The notes under the pieces were generated by a model. The model had not been told where the DNA came from and did not search any database. It was given only the letters and a program-made list of their open reading frames with translations. Below, one piece after another: positions 25,347-34,272 of a stretch of 64,000 nucleotides of DNA. The stretch is from Gemmatimonadota bacterium. GTDB lineage: Bacteria; Latescibacterota; UBA2968; GCA-2709665. Position numbers and translations under genes: made by a program. The stretch's first letter is position 1; every line of letters begins with the position of its first letter. The stretch lies in NCBI GenBank assembly GCA_028874335.1, contig JAPPJY010000042.1, forward strand, positions 1-64,000. Direction: 5' to 3'.

Positions 25347-27386
25347 TTATTCCGCTACGTGAATTGTCCAACTGTTGCTGCCACTGTTTTTCGTGGCATG
25401 AAAGTTCCACCGTACACCGTTTATGGTGGTACCCCTGGCGTCTATACCGGTACCGGCGCTGAAGAACGCGATGGATCCCCTTCCGGAACTGGATACTGAG
25501 AAGGTATTGCCCTTGTAAGTACAGGTTTCGCCAGGATTCACGACCAACCCGGCCCTGCAAGCGCCCAGGTTGGACGTGCCGCCGTCGAATTCTACAGTAA
25601 CGCCTCGGCGCTGAAGAGTTGGAATGTGCGTGTTGCGCGATGCATTGCTCAAGGGATTACTCTTCAGATTTACTGTATCACCGGTACCCAGACCCGTGTT
25701 TGCCACCAATGGCGAAACATCCAAGATGTCGTTGTCTTCCAGGCCGAGGATTTCCAGGTTGGTCAGGTTGGACAACGCAGATATACCAGAGATATTGTTC
25801 TGGTTAAGGTACAGGTATTTAATGCCGGTCAAGTTGGAAAGAGCGGAGATGTCTGAAATGCTGTTGTGCCAGAGAACCAGATTCACGAGGTCGGTCAAGT
25901 TGGACAGTGCAGAAACATTCGAAATGCTGTTGTGTTCAAGACCCAGCCGTGTCAGTTTGGTCAGGTTGGACAAGGCGGATATATCAGAGATACTGTTGTA
26001 ATCCAGAAACAGCCATGTCAGGTTGGTCAAGGTGGATAGCCCGGATAGATTCGTGATGCTGTTTTCGAAAAGATCCAGATAGAAAAGTCCGGTCAGGTCG
26101 GATAACGCGGAAATATCCGAGATCCCATTCTGGCTAAGTCCCAGCCGCGCCAGGTTGGTCAGGGTGGATAGCGCGGATAGATTCGAGATGCTGTTCTCGT
26201 TAAGGAACAGGTCTGTCAAGCCGGTCAAGCCGGAGAGGTCGGATATATCCGAGATGCTGTTTCTGTAGAGATCCAGATATGCCAGGTTTGTCAAGCCGGA
26301 GAGGGGCGAGAGGTCGGATATGTCGTTGCTGTTGACCCACTTCCCCCCTTCTTCCGCCCGCACTCTGCCAAGGTACAGGACCCGCAAACTGGTGGCAAAT
26401 TCGAGACCTGCAAGGTTACGAATCCCCATATTGGGCGCGTCAATACGTTTCAGGGTCGCCATCTCGGCACGGGTAATCGGCGCATCCGGCGCCTTGCCCA
26501 GGCTATCTGCGATCACCGCACGCAGATTGACATCCGCAAAGGTCACAGTCTCTCCGTCGCCGGAGGGCGGAACCTGACTTCCGAACGCGCCGGCGAAGAT
26601 CAGAAAATCCGAGAAGGCAACGGACCCATCGCCATCCAGATCGAACCGCGCTTCATACCGCGGGCCGCCCCGGCTGGATCCGAAACTACCGGCGAATGCC
26701 AGAAAATCCGGAAACCCGACGGTCCCGTCGCCGTCGAAGTCGGCGGACGGCGCTGAGTTGAACGAGATCTCACTGCTCGTCCTGAGGACGTCGCTGGACA
26801 TCGAACTTTCGGCGAGTGTGACAGACTCGATGCCGATGGAAAACGCCCTGCCCGTTACGTCTGCGACCGTCTCGAATTCCGCGCGCGCCAGGAATCCCGA
26901 AGACGCCAATTTCGCGGGCGAAGTGGCGGCGAGGGCTGCGCCGACGGATCCCTCGGGCAGCAAAAGGGCAAACGCGCTGTTTCCGGCTTTGACGAAAGAC
27001 ACGAGAGAGGCATCAAAGTCGAATCTGAGGATGACGCCGCGCAGAGTGGTTGTGACCCCCGCGGCGAAGACTTCAAGGGCGATTTTCGTGCCGCGCCCCG
27101 ACACGGCGCCCGCGGTCACTCCGTCGTCCGTCCGGTTGCCCGCCGCGCCGTCGGCGATCAGGTCAAGCGACAAAACCGCATTCGCATTGTTACCGAGAGC
27201 GATTTTCGCGCCGCGTCCCGGCAACGTACCCTTGACGGAGTCGCCATCCCCGCTGGCAACCGACTCACCGCCGGCAATCTGGTCAAGAGACGAGACCCCG
27301 TCTTCGCTGGACACCACGAGAGCTGCACCTGTTAACACGGAGAAGCCGACAACCGCAATCGACAACAGGCGAAATACAGGATTCAT
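25347..27386 (-). CDS. Secreted protein: cohesin-like region, EF-hand (dockerin-like) pair, leucine-rich repeats
   Basis: 679 residues. Signal peptide MNPVFRLLSIAVVGFSVLTG. Residues about 53-210 resemble a cohesin-type beta domain and contain an internal duplication (GRGAKIAL at 58, GRGTKIAL at 98). A dockerin-like EF-hand pair follows at about 216-270 (DFDGDGTVGFPDFLAF and DLDGDGSVAFSDFLIF). Some ten LRRs lie at about 318-575 (LTNLAYLDLYRNSISDIS and variants). A C-terminal Cys-containing module (605-679) ends FHATKNSGSNSWTIHVAE. This is an extracellular adhesion or scaffold architecture typical of Poribacteria-like genomes. Calcium binding is expected from the DxDxDG loops. Confidence 0.88.
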   Translation of the reverse strand: MNPVFRLLSIAVVGFSVLTGAALVVSSEDGVSSLDQIAGGESVASGDGDSVKGTLPGRGAKIALGNNANAVLSLDLIADGAAGNRTDDGVTAGAVSGRGTKIALEVFAAGVTTTLRGVILRFDFDASLVSFVKAGNSAFALLLPEGSVGAALAATSPAKLASSGFLARAEFETVADVTGRAFSIGIESVTLAESSMSSDVLRTSSEISFNSAPSADFDGDGTVGFPDFLAFAGSFGSSRGGPRYEARFDLDGDGSVAFSDFLIFAGAFGSQVPPSGDGETVTFADVNLRAVIADSLGKAPDAPITRAEMATLKRIDAPNMGIRNLAGLEFATSLRVLYLGRVRAEEGGKWVNSNDISDLSPLSGLTNLAYLDLYRNSISDISDLSGLTGLTDLFLNENSISNLSALSTLTNLARLGLSQNGISDISALSDLTGLFYLDLFENSITNLSGLSTLTNLTWLFLDYNSISDISALSNLTKLTRLGLEHNSISNVSALSNLTDLVNLVLWHNSISDISALSNLTGIKYLYLNQNNISGISALSNLTNLEILGLEDNDILDVSPLVANTGLGTGDTVNLKSNPLSNASRNTHIPTLQRRGVTVEFDGGTSNLGACRAGLVVNPGETCTYKGNTFSVSSSGRGSIAFFSAGTGIDARGTTINGVRWNFHATKNSGSNSWTIHVAE

Positions 27387-27542
27387 GGCGAATCCTCCCT
27401 TATATCCATTCCTTCCAGAAAGCCAGCTGCGTGGTCAGCCACCGAAACAAGCCCCTCTTGCACGGCAGAAGTACCGCCGATGCTTTTCACAGTCGAGACA
27501 TTCCTGCGCAACCGCGAGATGGCGGCATTCGCCGCGTGATCT

Positions 27543-27650
27543 ACTTCAACAACAGCATCCTCCTGGTGGCCGGGAAACTGCCCGCGTGTATTCGATACAG
27601 ATAGACGCCGCTGGCGGCGCGCCGGCCCCAAAACGCAGACGCTGTACACA
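27543..27650 (-). pseudogene. Orphan C-terminal sorting-type (FlgD/T9SS-like) segment
   Basis: The minus strand reads ASGVYLYRIHAGSFPATRRM then LLLK and stop. This is the terminal motif (SGVYxYRLxAGxFxxTRKMLLLK) of secreted proteins with FlgD-like C-terminal signals. No protein-like sequence extends far upstream in that frame, so only the end of a former gene remains. Confidence 0.55.
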
Positions 27651-27952
27651 TGGATGCTAAGACGGTGAGTCCAAATAACTACCTCCTTTGAGGCGTCACA
27701 CACTTGGTGATTTTGTGAATCGTTCCGCCAATGCGGCGGTGCGACTCGGCTCCCGTTTCCTTCTCCAGAGGTCGGAGAGCGATTTCGAGTCGGACAGATT
27801 CAGTGCCTGCGAGTTTGGTCGGTTTAGATGCCCATGGAAAACCGGAGCTTCGACCCGTATCACTATTGCCATGCACTTACGTGTGTACGGTTGGGCGAGC
27901 GGGTACGTGAGCACCCTGAGGCGCTCAGCCGCTTCTTTGTTGACGCCACAAT

Positions 27953-28238
27953 TCAATTTGACTTACAATCATCCGGGCTAACCGCAAGCCTGAATTCGAT
28001 TCCCGTCAGATCCATTTGGCCACTCTCAATAAACGTCTCCACTTTCCCCCAGCGCCCCGGGGGACGTAGTTCTCAAGCAAGCAGACGCCGAGAGTCGTTA
28101 TACGTAACGTAGTCCGGCTAACTCCCTCAGGCACGGCAATCACAAAGGTCCCATCCTGTGAGGTGAGCCGTACCTCGCCGAACATTTGAACCGCGACTGC
28201 TGAGACGGGTCGTCAGTCCGGTCCGCGTACGGTTCCGC
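27953..28238 (-). pseudogene. Broken C-terminal carboxypeptidase-regulatory-like tail of the metalloprotease
   Basis: Beyond the stop of the upstream protease, another frame reads DRTISGTVRGPD, a TGA, then RPVSAVAVQMFGEVRLTSQD and FVIAVPEGVSRTTLRITT. A second shift then gives WGKVETFIESGQMDLTGIEF to a stop at 27953. Bridging the shifts and reading the TGA as Gly (GPDGRP) gives a coherent repeat like the one ending the intact protein. Two indels and one nonsense change truncated the gene. Confidence 0.55.
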
Positions 28239-29972
28239 TTATCGTCCTGTCCTGCCGCACAACACATCGGGCATCGACGGCAGCCTGACCTCGATCCCAA
28301 TCATCCCACCAATCGCGAATTGCGTCGCGTCTTGGCGCTGTGAGGTTAACCCGCCGTGGTGATGGTACCCAAGCCAGTGGCAACTGGCGGCTTGCCCCCC
28401 GTGGACAGACACCACGAACGGACCGGACGCTTCATTGGGAACGCCGATCCGAAAGGTTCCGTCTTGCCCTGCCTCCCCCCAGTTCCAGAAGGTATCGGCC
28501 ACCAACGAGATGCGGATCCCTTTAGCGGGAGCGCCGGTCGGGCTCAGAACCACACCATGCACTACCGATAAGCCCTCGGTCGTGCCGTGCCGGTCCGTTG
28601 GCATCGTATCTCCCGTGAAAAATGGCGAGCGCATGAGGATTTCCTTCTCGTCGAAACGCAAGTAGGTGTCCGGGTAGTTGGGATAGCCCAGCCACATCAG
28701 TGCCTTAGAATCGCAGGTCGCAAGCCCCGCATCGCAACCCGGCGGATGTGGAACACCGACCGCGTGGGCAATCTCATGTGCAAGTCCGCCGTACCATCGG
28801 CCAATGGGACCCTTGTAGGGTCCCTTGTCGCAAGTGTAATATGCACCCGGGTTCGCCAGACCTCTCAGATCCCAGGCCGGCACCATTACGATTCCTGACC
28901 CGCCTGCTCCAAGTTCGTGAGTCTCTTCGCATGATTCATCTACGTCTACGTACAGAACCCACACAGAATCTGAGTTCCAAGCCACCGGGTAGCAGTGCTG
29001 CACACCGTCCATCACCTTTTTCCAGGCGTGGCCGCGACTGTAGTAGTGGGAATCGAGGGGCATCCTGCACCACTCGGGACTGGTGCTATAGAGCTGAAAC
29101 GTGAGTCCCTCAAGCTGGTTGCGAAACCAGGACTGCACGTCGAGGATCGCCTTGGATATTCCCTCACTGTATACGGGGCGAAACGGACGATCCCTTGGGG
29201 ATACATAGAGGATGCGCACCACATTCTCTGGGCAACTGTCGTATTCGATTCCAACGTCTCGACTTCGAAGGGTTGGAATGAGTGTATTGCAAGACATACT
29301 GCTCAACTGATTGCCTCGCAGATCAACCGTATCTCCATTGCCCAATCCCGTGTTTGCAACCAATGGCAAAATGTCAGATATACGGTTAGCGCGAAGGATT
29401 AGCACTCTCAGACCAATCAAGCCTGAGAGTGCCGAGATGTCTTCGATGTCGTTGCCGTTAAGGCTCAGGTAGGTCAAGTTGACAGCGGTCTCCAACCCGG
29501 CCACAGCGCTGATGCCTGCATTGTCGCCATCGAGACTGTCCAAGGTCGCCATCTCTGCCTCTGTGATCGGCGCGCCGCTGCTCTTGCCCAGGCTAGCCTC
29601 GATGAACGCCCGCAGGTTGGCGTCGGGGATCGTGACGGTAGGGGGGGACGCCTCCTTGCCGAAGTTTTCAGCAAAGATCAGGAGGTCGGAAAAGGCGACG
29701 GCGCCGTCGCCATCCAGATCGTACCGGGCGTCATAGCCGTCGTCGTCCTGTCCCAGGCCGTAATTAGCGGCGAATTTCACGAAGTCGCCGAAACCGACCA
29801 TCCCGTCGCCATCGAAATCGGGAATGGACGCAGTATCCTCGCCGATGGCCTCGACGGAGATGACATAAGAGGTCCCGCGATTATCGTCTGAACTGGCGCC
29901 TGTCGCGGCGTGGCAGACGAATGCCAGCAGCGCAAGGGCGGCAATACACGTTTTGTGCTCCCGGGGAGTCAT
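28239..29972 (-). CDS. Secreted metzincin-like metalloprotease with EF-hand pair and LRRs (C-terminally truncated)
   Basis: 577 residues with a signal peptide (CIAALALLAFVCHAATGAS). An EF-hand/dockerin-like pair follows at about 52-105 (DFDGDGMVGFGDF, DLDGDGAVAFSDL). LRRs lie at 115-240 in the same style as the neighbouring protein. The catalytic domain contains the zinc motif HEIAHAVGVPH at 399-409, with LMWLGYPNYP as a possible Met-turn region. A carboxypeptidase-regulatory-like domain starts at about 470 (VVHGVVLSPTGAPAKGIRIS). The end (VLCGRTGR) is caused by a frameshift: the natural continuation lies in another frame at 27953-28238. Likely an extracellular protease; the catalytic domain is intact. 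Confidence 0.85.
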   Translation of the reverse strand: MTPREHKTCIAALALLAFVCHAATGASSDDNRGTSYVISVEAIGEDTASIPDFDGDGMVGFGDFVKFAANYGLGQDDDGYDARYDLDGDGAVAFSDLLIFAENFGKEASPPTVTIPDANLRAFIEASLGKSSGAPITEAEMATLDSLDGDNAGISAVAGLETAVNLTYLSLNGNDIEDISALSGLIGLRVLILRANRISDILPLVANTGLGNGDTVDLRGNQLSSMSCNTLIPTLRSRDVGIEYDSCPENVVRILYVSPRDRPFRPVYSEGISKAILDVQSWFRNQLEGLTFQLYSTSPEWCRMPLDSHYYSRGHAWKKVMDGVQHCYPVAWNSDSVWVLYVDVDESCEETHELGAGGSGIVMVPAWDLRGLANPGAYYTCDKGPYKGPIGRWYGGLAHEIAHAVGVPHPPGCDAGLATCDSKALMWLGYPNYPDTYLRFDEKEILMRSPFFTGDTMPTDRHGTTEGLSVVHGVVLSPTGAPAKGIRISLVADTFWNWGEAGQDGTFRIGVPNEASGPFVVSVHGGQAASCHWLGYHHHGGLTSQRQDATQFAIGGMIGIEVRLPSMPDVLCGRTGR

Positions 29973-30102
29973 AATTCAAACCCCCGTGTTCAATTTTTGG
30001 TCGCAGACCTGCTACAGCCGGAATATTCGGGTTGAAACAGACATGCGCGTCCAGGAAGCGCCATCAAGTCCTTGCGAACCACGAAAATGAGGACCATTCG
30101 GT

Positions 30103-33100
30103 TCACGAGGTGCGTTTGCCGAAGCTCTCCGCAAAGATCAGGAAGTCGCTGAACCCGATGGTACCGTTGCCGTCCAGATCGAACCTGGCGTCGTACCCCG
30201 CATCGCCTCGACCCAGCCCCCAGGCGCCCGCAAACAGCAGAAAATCCGGAAAGCCCACCGTTCCATCACCGTCGAAGTCGGCGATGCTGGTTGGACGCAC
30301 GATGTAAGGTGTTAAATCCCATAGCAGCATTGTGCCGTCGTCTGACGCTGAACCGAGAATTCTGTTATCGGGAGAGTACGAAACGGAGCGAACGTCGTGC
30401 CTGTGCCCGTAGAAGGTGGCGATCTCCTCCAGCGTTTCCATATTCCAAAGCACGACTGTGCCTTTGTGCGACCCGGCAGCGAGGATCCGCCCGTCAGGGG
30501 AAAACGCCCCGGAGAACAGCTGGCTGCCGTTCGGTTTCTCCAGGGTGGCGACTCTCTCGCCTGTCGCCACGTCGTAAAGCAGGACCACGGAATCAATCCG
30601 AGGCCCCTTCTCCGTTCCGGAGGCGATCGTCGTTCCGTCCGGGGAGAACGCCAGAAAGCCGAGGTTGCCGCCGACACCGAGAAAACCCTGGTACACGGTA
30701 TTGAGGTTCTCCAGAGTTGCCGCATCCCAGAGCTGAATGAATCCATCGACAGATTTTGTAGCCAGCACAGACCCATCCGGGGCATACGACACCAGGGGCG
30801 CATTCACGGAGACCGAGGACTGCGCTCCGGTCGCCACGTCCCACAGGACCAACTCGTCTCTACCCCCTGAAGCGACCGTCGCGCCATCGGGCGAAACCAC
30901 AAGCGTGTTGATTACGCACCCGCCTCTGAAATGTCTCGCTACAGCTACATATGTTCCCATGGCCAGATCCCACACCCTGATTTCTTCGAATGCTCCGGAG
31001 ACGAGCGTCCCGTTACGGAGGAACGCAAGGGACGTCACACCGCTCGCATGGCCTTCCAGCGAAGCCACTTTTTCATGAGTCTCAACATCCCACAGCGTGA
31101 TCGTCCTGTCGTCCGACCCTGAGGCGAAGATCCCCCCCAAGGGAGAAAACGCCACCGACGTGGTGGCGCTTTCTTTTTCAATCCTGTCGACAATCCCTCT
31201 TGCCTGCACGTCCCACAGGTCGACCCTTCCGTCGAAGGACGCCGAAACGAGGGTGTTGCCATCGGTGGAAAAGGAAACGGAACGGACCTCGCCCGTTTGC
31301 CCATAGAGGGTGGCGACGCTCTCATGGGCGCCCGCGTCCCAGAGTCGGATCGTGCCGTCGGACGACGCCGACGCAACGGTACTTCCATCGGGCGAATAGG
31401 AAACGGATCGTACGTCCTCCGTATGCCCGTATAGTGTGGCCAGATTCGTATGTGTCGCCGCGTCCCAAAGGCGGACCGTCCTGTCGAAGGATCCCGAAGC
31501 GATCGTCTGCCCGTCGGGAGAAAAGGAAATGGAGCGGACAAAGAACTTGTGCCCCGTCAAGGTACCGGCCTTTTCATGTGCCACCACGTCCCACAGGCTT
31601 ATCGTATGGTGGTTGTTGTCTGCCGCGGCGAGGAGCCTCCCGTCCGGGGAAAACGCCAGGGGATTGTAATCGAGAACGGCCCTGCTGGGCTTCCCCTCAT
31701 AGGTTGCAACCCTTTGCCACGTACCCGTATCCCACATCACAATCGAATTATCCGAGGATACGCAGGCAAGCAGCCCGCCGTCGGGTGAAAACGCCACGCC
31801 CTGGGGCCAGCGTCCCCAGCCTCCCCAGTCTCCCAAAAAGCTAAGCCCGGCGACTGGCGTGTTCGTCGTCGTATCCCATACCTTAATGTTGGTATCGAAG
31901 TATACCCGCTCGGACCAGGCGATCATGGCGCCGTCCGGGGAAAACGCCATGGATTCGATCAGGTGTTCGGCCGGCATCAGCCCTGCAGGCTGCAATGTTG
32001 CCAGGTCGTACGTCCATATTCCGATATTTCGTGCTGCAGCAAGGCGATGACCGTCCGGCGAAAAGGAAACCGCTTTGTCGCCGCGACTGAGGCGGCCCTT
32101 TCCCAGCCGCGCAATCGCGCCATCGGGCAGGTGCCACGTCCGAAAGTCGCCCTTCGTGGCTGGAAGCGAAATACCGGTCCCCACCCCCATGGCTTGAAAC
32201 GTTACAGGCTCGAGCCCGCTGACGGATACCGTGACCGTATTTGTCCCGGGGCGCGGACCAAGCGTAAGCCTCCGTCCGGCATGCCCATTCATGTCGGTCA
32301 CTGCATGCTCGAGCCTGAACCTTCCGCTGAGTCTCCCCCCACCCATGGCTACGGCAAAGGCAACCTGTACGTCGGGGAGGGGATTGTCGTTCCGATCTCT
32401 CACCTCAACAGTGAAGCGTCTTTCCAGTGGCGTGCCGGGCGTACCCCGCTGGTTGGCGCCGTCGATTTTTTCCAACCTGTGAGGCGTGGTTCTGACGACG
32501 TCGTTCGGAAGCTCCGAAATTTCGAAGCGTGTTCTCTCACCATTCCCGACCCTGTCGACTGCCTCGACAGTGAGAGGGTGTACGGAAGGTTCGGAGAGGC
32601 TTGAAAAACGAACCCAGTCCCCGGGAATGACGCCGTCATAATCGAACGTAACCACGGCGTCTCTTTCACCGGCCAACACACTGCACGCCTTGACGCTGTT
32701 TGTTACGTGCAGGATTACCTGATGAAGGCCATCCGGGTCGTTTACTTCGAGTTCAACCGCTACGTTCGTTGAGCCGGCCGGATAGGTGAGAGGTGAAATG
32801 AGTTCGATCGATGGCGGATGTCCGCTCTCCGATGGGCTGTTCGCATCGAAATAAGGATGGGCGGCCAGAAATCCGGCGTTACACATTGACAACCGCGAGT
32901 CGGGTAGATTGCCATACGACATACCGTACTCATTGTGACGGAAGTCATGCCCCAAGCCGAAGGTATGGCCCAGTTCATGGCTAACGACGTTGTGATAGTT
33001 CCACGGGTCCATTTCGTCGCTGGTGACAAGCGCAAACCCGCCGATTTTTCCTATTCGGGTTGCTATACCCCCTGCGGCGCGATCGATCACATCTGTGCTG

Positions 33101-33597
33101 ATATCGAGGACGACGAGGTATACGTTCTGCTCGGTGTCGAAAGCCTGTTCAATTTCGTTTAGCACCTTAACGAATGTTTCGTTGAGATAGTGGCTATCCG
33201 GATGTCGAGCACTCACGCGATGCACGAGCGGCTCACCCGTGCCGTCGGTTTCAAATTGAAAGGTTGTGTCGTAGTAACCTCGCTCCTCCATCGAAGCGGC
33301 ATAGAAGGTCTGAACCTCTCGAATCCGGTCTTTCATATCCTGAACCACTTCGGCACGAAGGGGCCGGTCATTGGGCAGAAAGTAGATCATGCGCACCGTG
33401 CGCGGTTCGCCGACGTTCACGTCCGCAGGTCGCTTGGCTGCCGGGAGGGGGTGTTCCCGGCGCCACTCCTCGTAGTCAAAGGGTTGGTGGAAATGCACGC
33501 TGTCGGACTCAGACGGAGACGCGGAATGACCTGCGGCCGCTGTGAGCAGCAGAGCCATCAGAATTGACAAGGCAAGACAGGAAAGTCGCGCTCTCAT
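30103..33597 (-). CDS. Secreted metzincin-like metalloprotease with Big-1 domain, 14 WD40 repeats and dockerin-like EF-hands
   Basis: 1164 residues from the ATG at 33597 with GGGAGC upstream. Signal peptide (SCLALSILMALLLTAAAGHSA). The protease domain has HELGHTFGLGH at 207-217 and a Cys pair. An Ig-like Big-1 domain is at about 395-500 (RFTVEVRDRNDNPLPDVQVAF). Fourteen WD40-type repeats follow (SFSPDGQTIASGSFDRTVRL and variants), enough for two seven-bladed propellers. The C-terminal EF-hand pair (DFDGDGTVGFPDFLLF, DLDGNGTIGFSDFLIF) ends near the C-terminus. Protease-propeller-dockerin fusions suggest a large secreted enzyme whose propellers bind substrate or matrix. Same EF-hand type as the two neighbouring secreted proteins, suggesting a shared attachment system. 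Confidence 0.9.
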   Translation of the reverse strand: MRARLSCLALSILMALLLTAAAGHSASPSESDSVHFHQPFDYEEWRREHPLPAAKRPADVNVGEPRTVRMIYFLPNDRPLRAEVVQDMKDRIREVQTFYAASMEERGYYDTTFQFETDGTGEPLVHRVSARHPDSHYLNETFVKVLNEIEQAFDTEQNVYLVVLDISTDVIDRAAGGIATRIGKIGGFALVTSDEMDPWNYHNVVSHELGHTFGLGHDFRHNEYGMSYGNLPDSRLSMCNAGFLAAHPYFDANSPSESGHPPSIELISPLTYPAGSTNVAVELEVNDPDGLHQVILHVTNSVKACSVLAGERDAVVTFDYDGVIPGDWVRFSSLSEPSVHPLTVEAVDRVGNGERTRFEISELPNDVVRTTPHRLEKIDGANQRGTPGTPLERRFTVEVRDRNDNPLPDVQVAFAVAMGGGRLSGRFRLEHAVTDMNGHAGRRLTLGPRPGTNTVTVSVSGLEPVTFQAMGVGTGISLPATKGDFRTWHLPDGAIARLGKGRLSRGDKAVSFSPDGHRLAAARNIGIWTYDLATLQPAGLMPAEHLIESMAFSPDGAMIAWSERVYFDTNIKVWDTTTNTPVAGLSFLGDWGGWGRWPQGVAFSPDGGLLACVSSDNSIVMWDTGTWQRVATYEGKPSRAVLDYNPLAFSPDGRLLAAADNNHHTISLWDVVAHEKAGTLTGHKFFVRSISFSPDGQTIASGSFDRTVRLWDAATHTNLATLYGHTEDVRSVSYSPDGSTVASASSDGTIRLWDAGAHESVATLYGQTGEVRSVSFSTDGNTLVSASFDGRVDLWDVQARGIVDRIEKESATTSVAFSPLGGIFASGSDDRTITLWDVETHEKVASLEGHASGVTSLAFLRNGTLVSGAFEEIRVWDLAMGTYVAVARHFRGGCVINTLVVSPDGATVASGGRDELVLWDVATGAQSSVSVNAPLVSYAPDGSVLATKSVDGFIQLWDAATLENLNTVYQGFLGVGGNLGFLAFSPDGTTIASGTEKGPRIDSVVLLYDVATGERVATLEKPNGSQLFSGAFSPDGRILAAGSHKGTVVLWNMETLEEIATFYGHRHDVRSVSYSPDNRILGSASDDGTMLLWDLTPYIVRPTSIADFDGDGTVGFPDFLLFAGAWGLGRGDAGYDARFDLDGNGTIGFSDFLIFAESFGKRTS

Positions 33598-33627
33598 TGG
33601 AATGTGCTCCCTTCGGACGGGGTTCAA

Positions 33628-33886
33628 TTGGCGGCACTACCGTACAGCGAAGCTGTTTTCACTGGTACGACTGGGAGCGGCAGGGCATGGCCGGCAGCCC
33701 GGTTGCCGCCTCTGCCGGCGCGTCGTTGCCCTAACGGCGGCTGACGCCCACAGGCCAGGCCGCCGTTCGACCGCTCCCATCGCGCACATTGAAATGCCAT
33801 TCCATTCCCGCCGTGAGTCGACCGGAGGCCGTTTTCGAGTATTCCTGAATGGAACCATTCCGGACCCGGCGAGTGGCTTTTGCTAA
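33628..33886. other. Upstream region of the protease gene, no feature
   Basis: GC-rich non-coding sequence before the protease start. I see no repeat, RNA or convincing promoter. Confidence 0.4.
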
Positions 33887-34272
33887 CCTTGATTCGTCAT
33901 TTTTTGGGGGAGGTTAATTCGAATATGTGCTTGTTAACCAGGATTCGTCGTTTTTCGGTGACGTTAGTTCGTATATGTGCAAGTTGATAAAGGCGATTAA
34001 ACTGCGGATTACCAGGATACACCAGGTTGCTGGACGTCAACTGAAAAGATGTCCTTCCATACGACGTTAACACCCTGATTAGGAGGATTTTATCACGACG
34101 CCCGGTTGCAGTATTTTTTGAATTCGGGTAAACAAAGGCGATTAAACGGCGGATTTCCAGGATACACCAGGTCACTGGACGTGACGGGAAAAAACGTCCT
34201 TCTATACGTCGATAACGCCCCGTCTTGGAGAGTTTTATCGCGTCGCCGCGTTGCTGTTTATTTCGGATTGAG
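33887..34272 (+). repeat. 145-bp tandem repeat array with short 5' units
   Basis: Copies begin AAAGGCGATTAAAC at 33989 and 34134, exactly 145 bp apart. Shared blocks are CAGGATACACCAGGT, CTGGACGT, GTCCTTC-ATACG and TTTTATC-CG. Ahead of them two shorter units share GATTCGTC-TTTTT and TTCG-ATATGTGC (33894 and 33946). A degenerate relative lies at 23675-23775. A 144-residue open frame on the minus strand arises only from the repeats. Confidence 0.7.
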
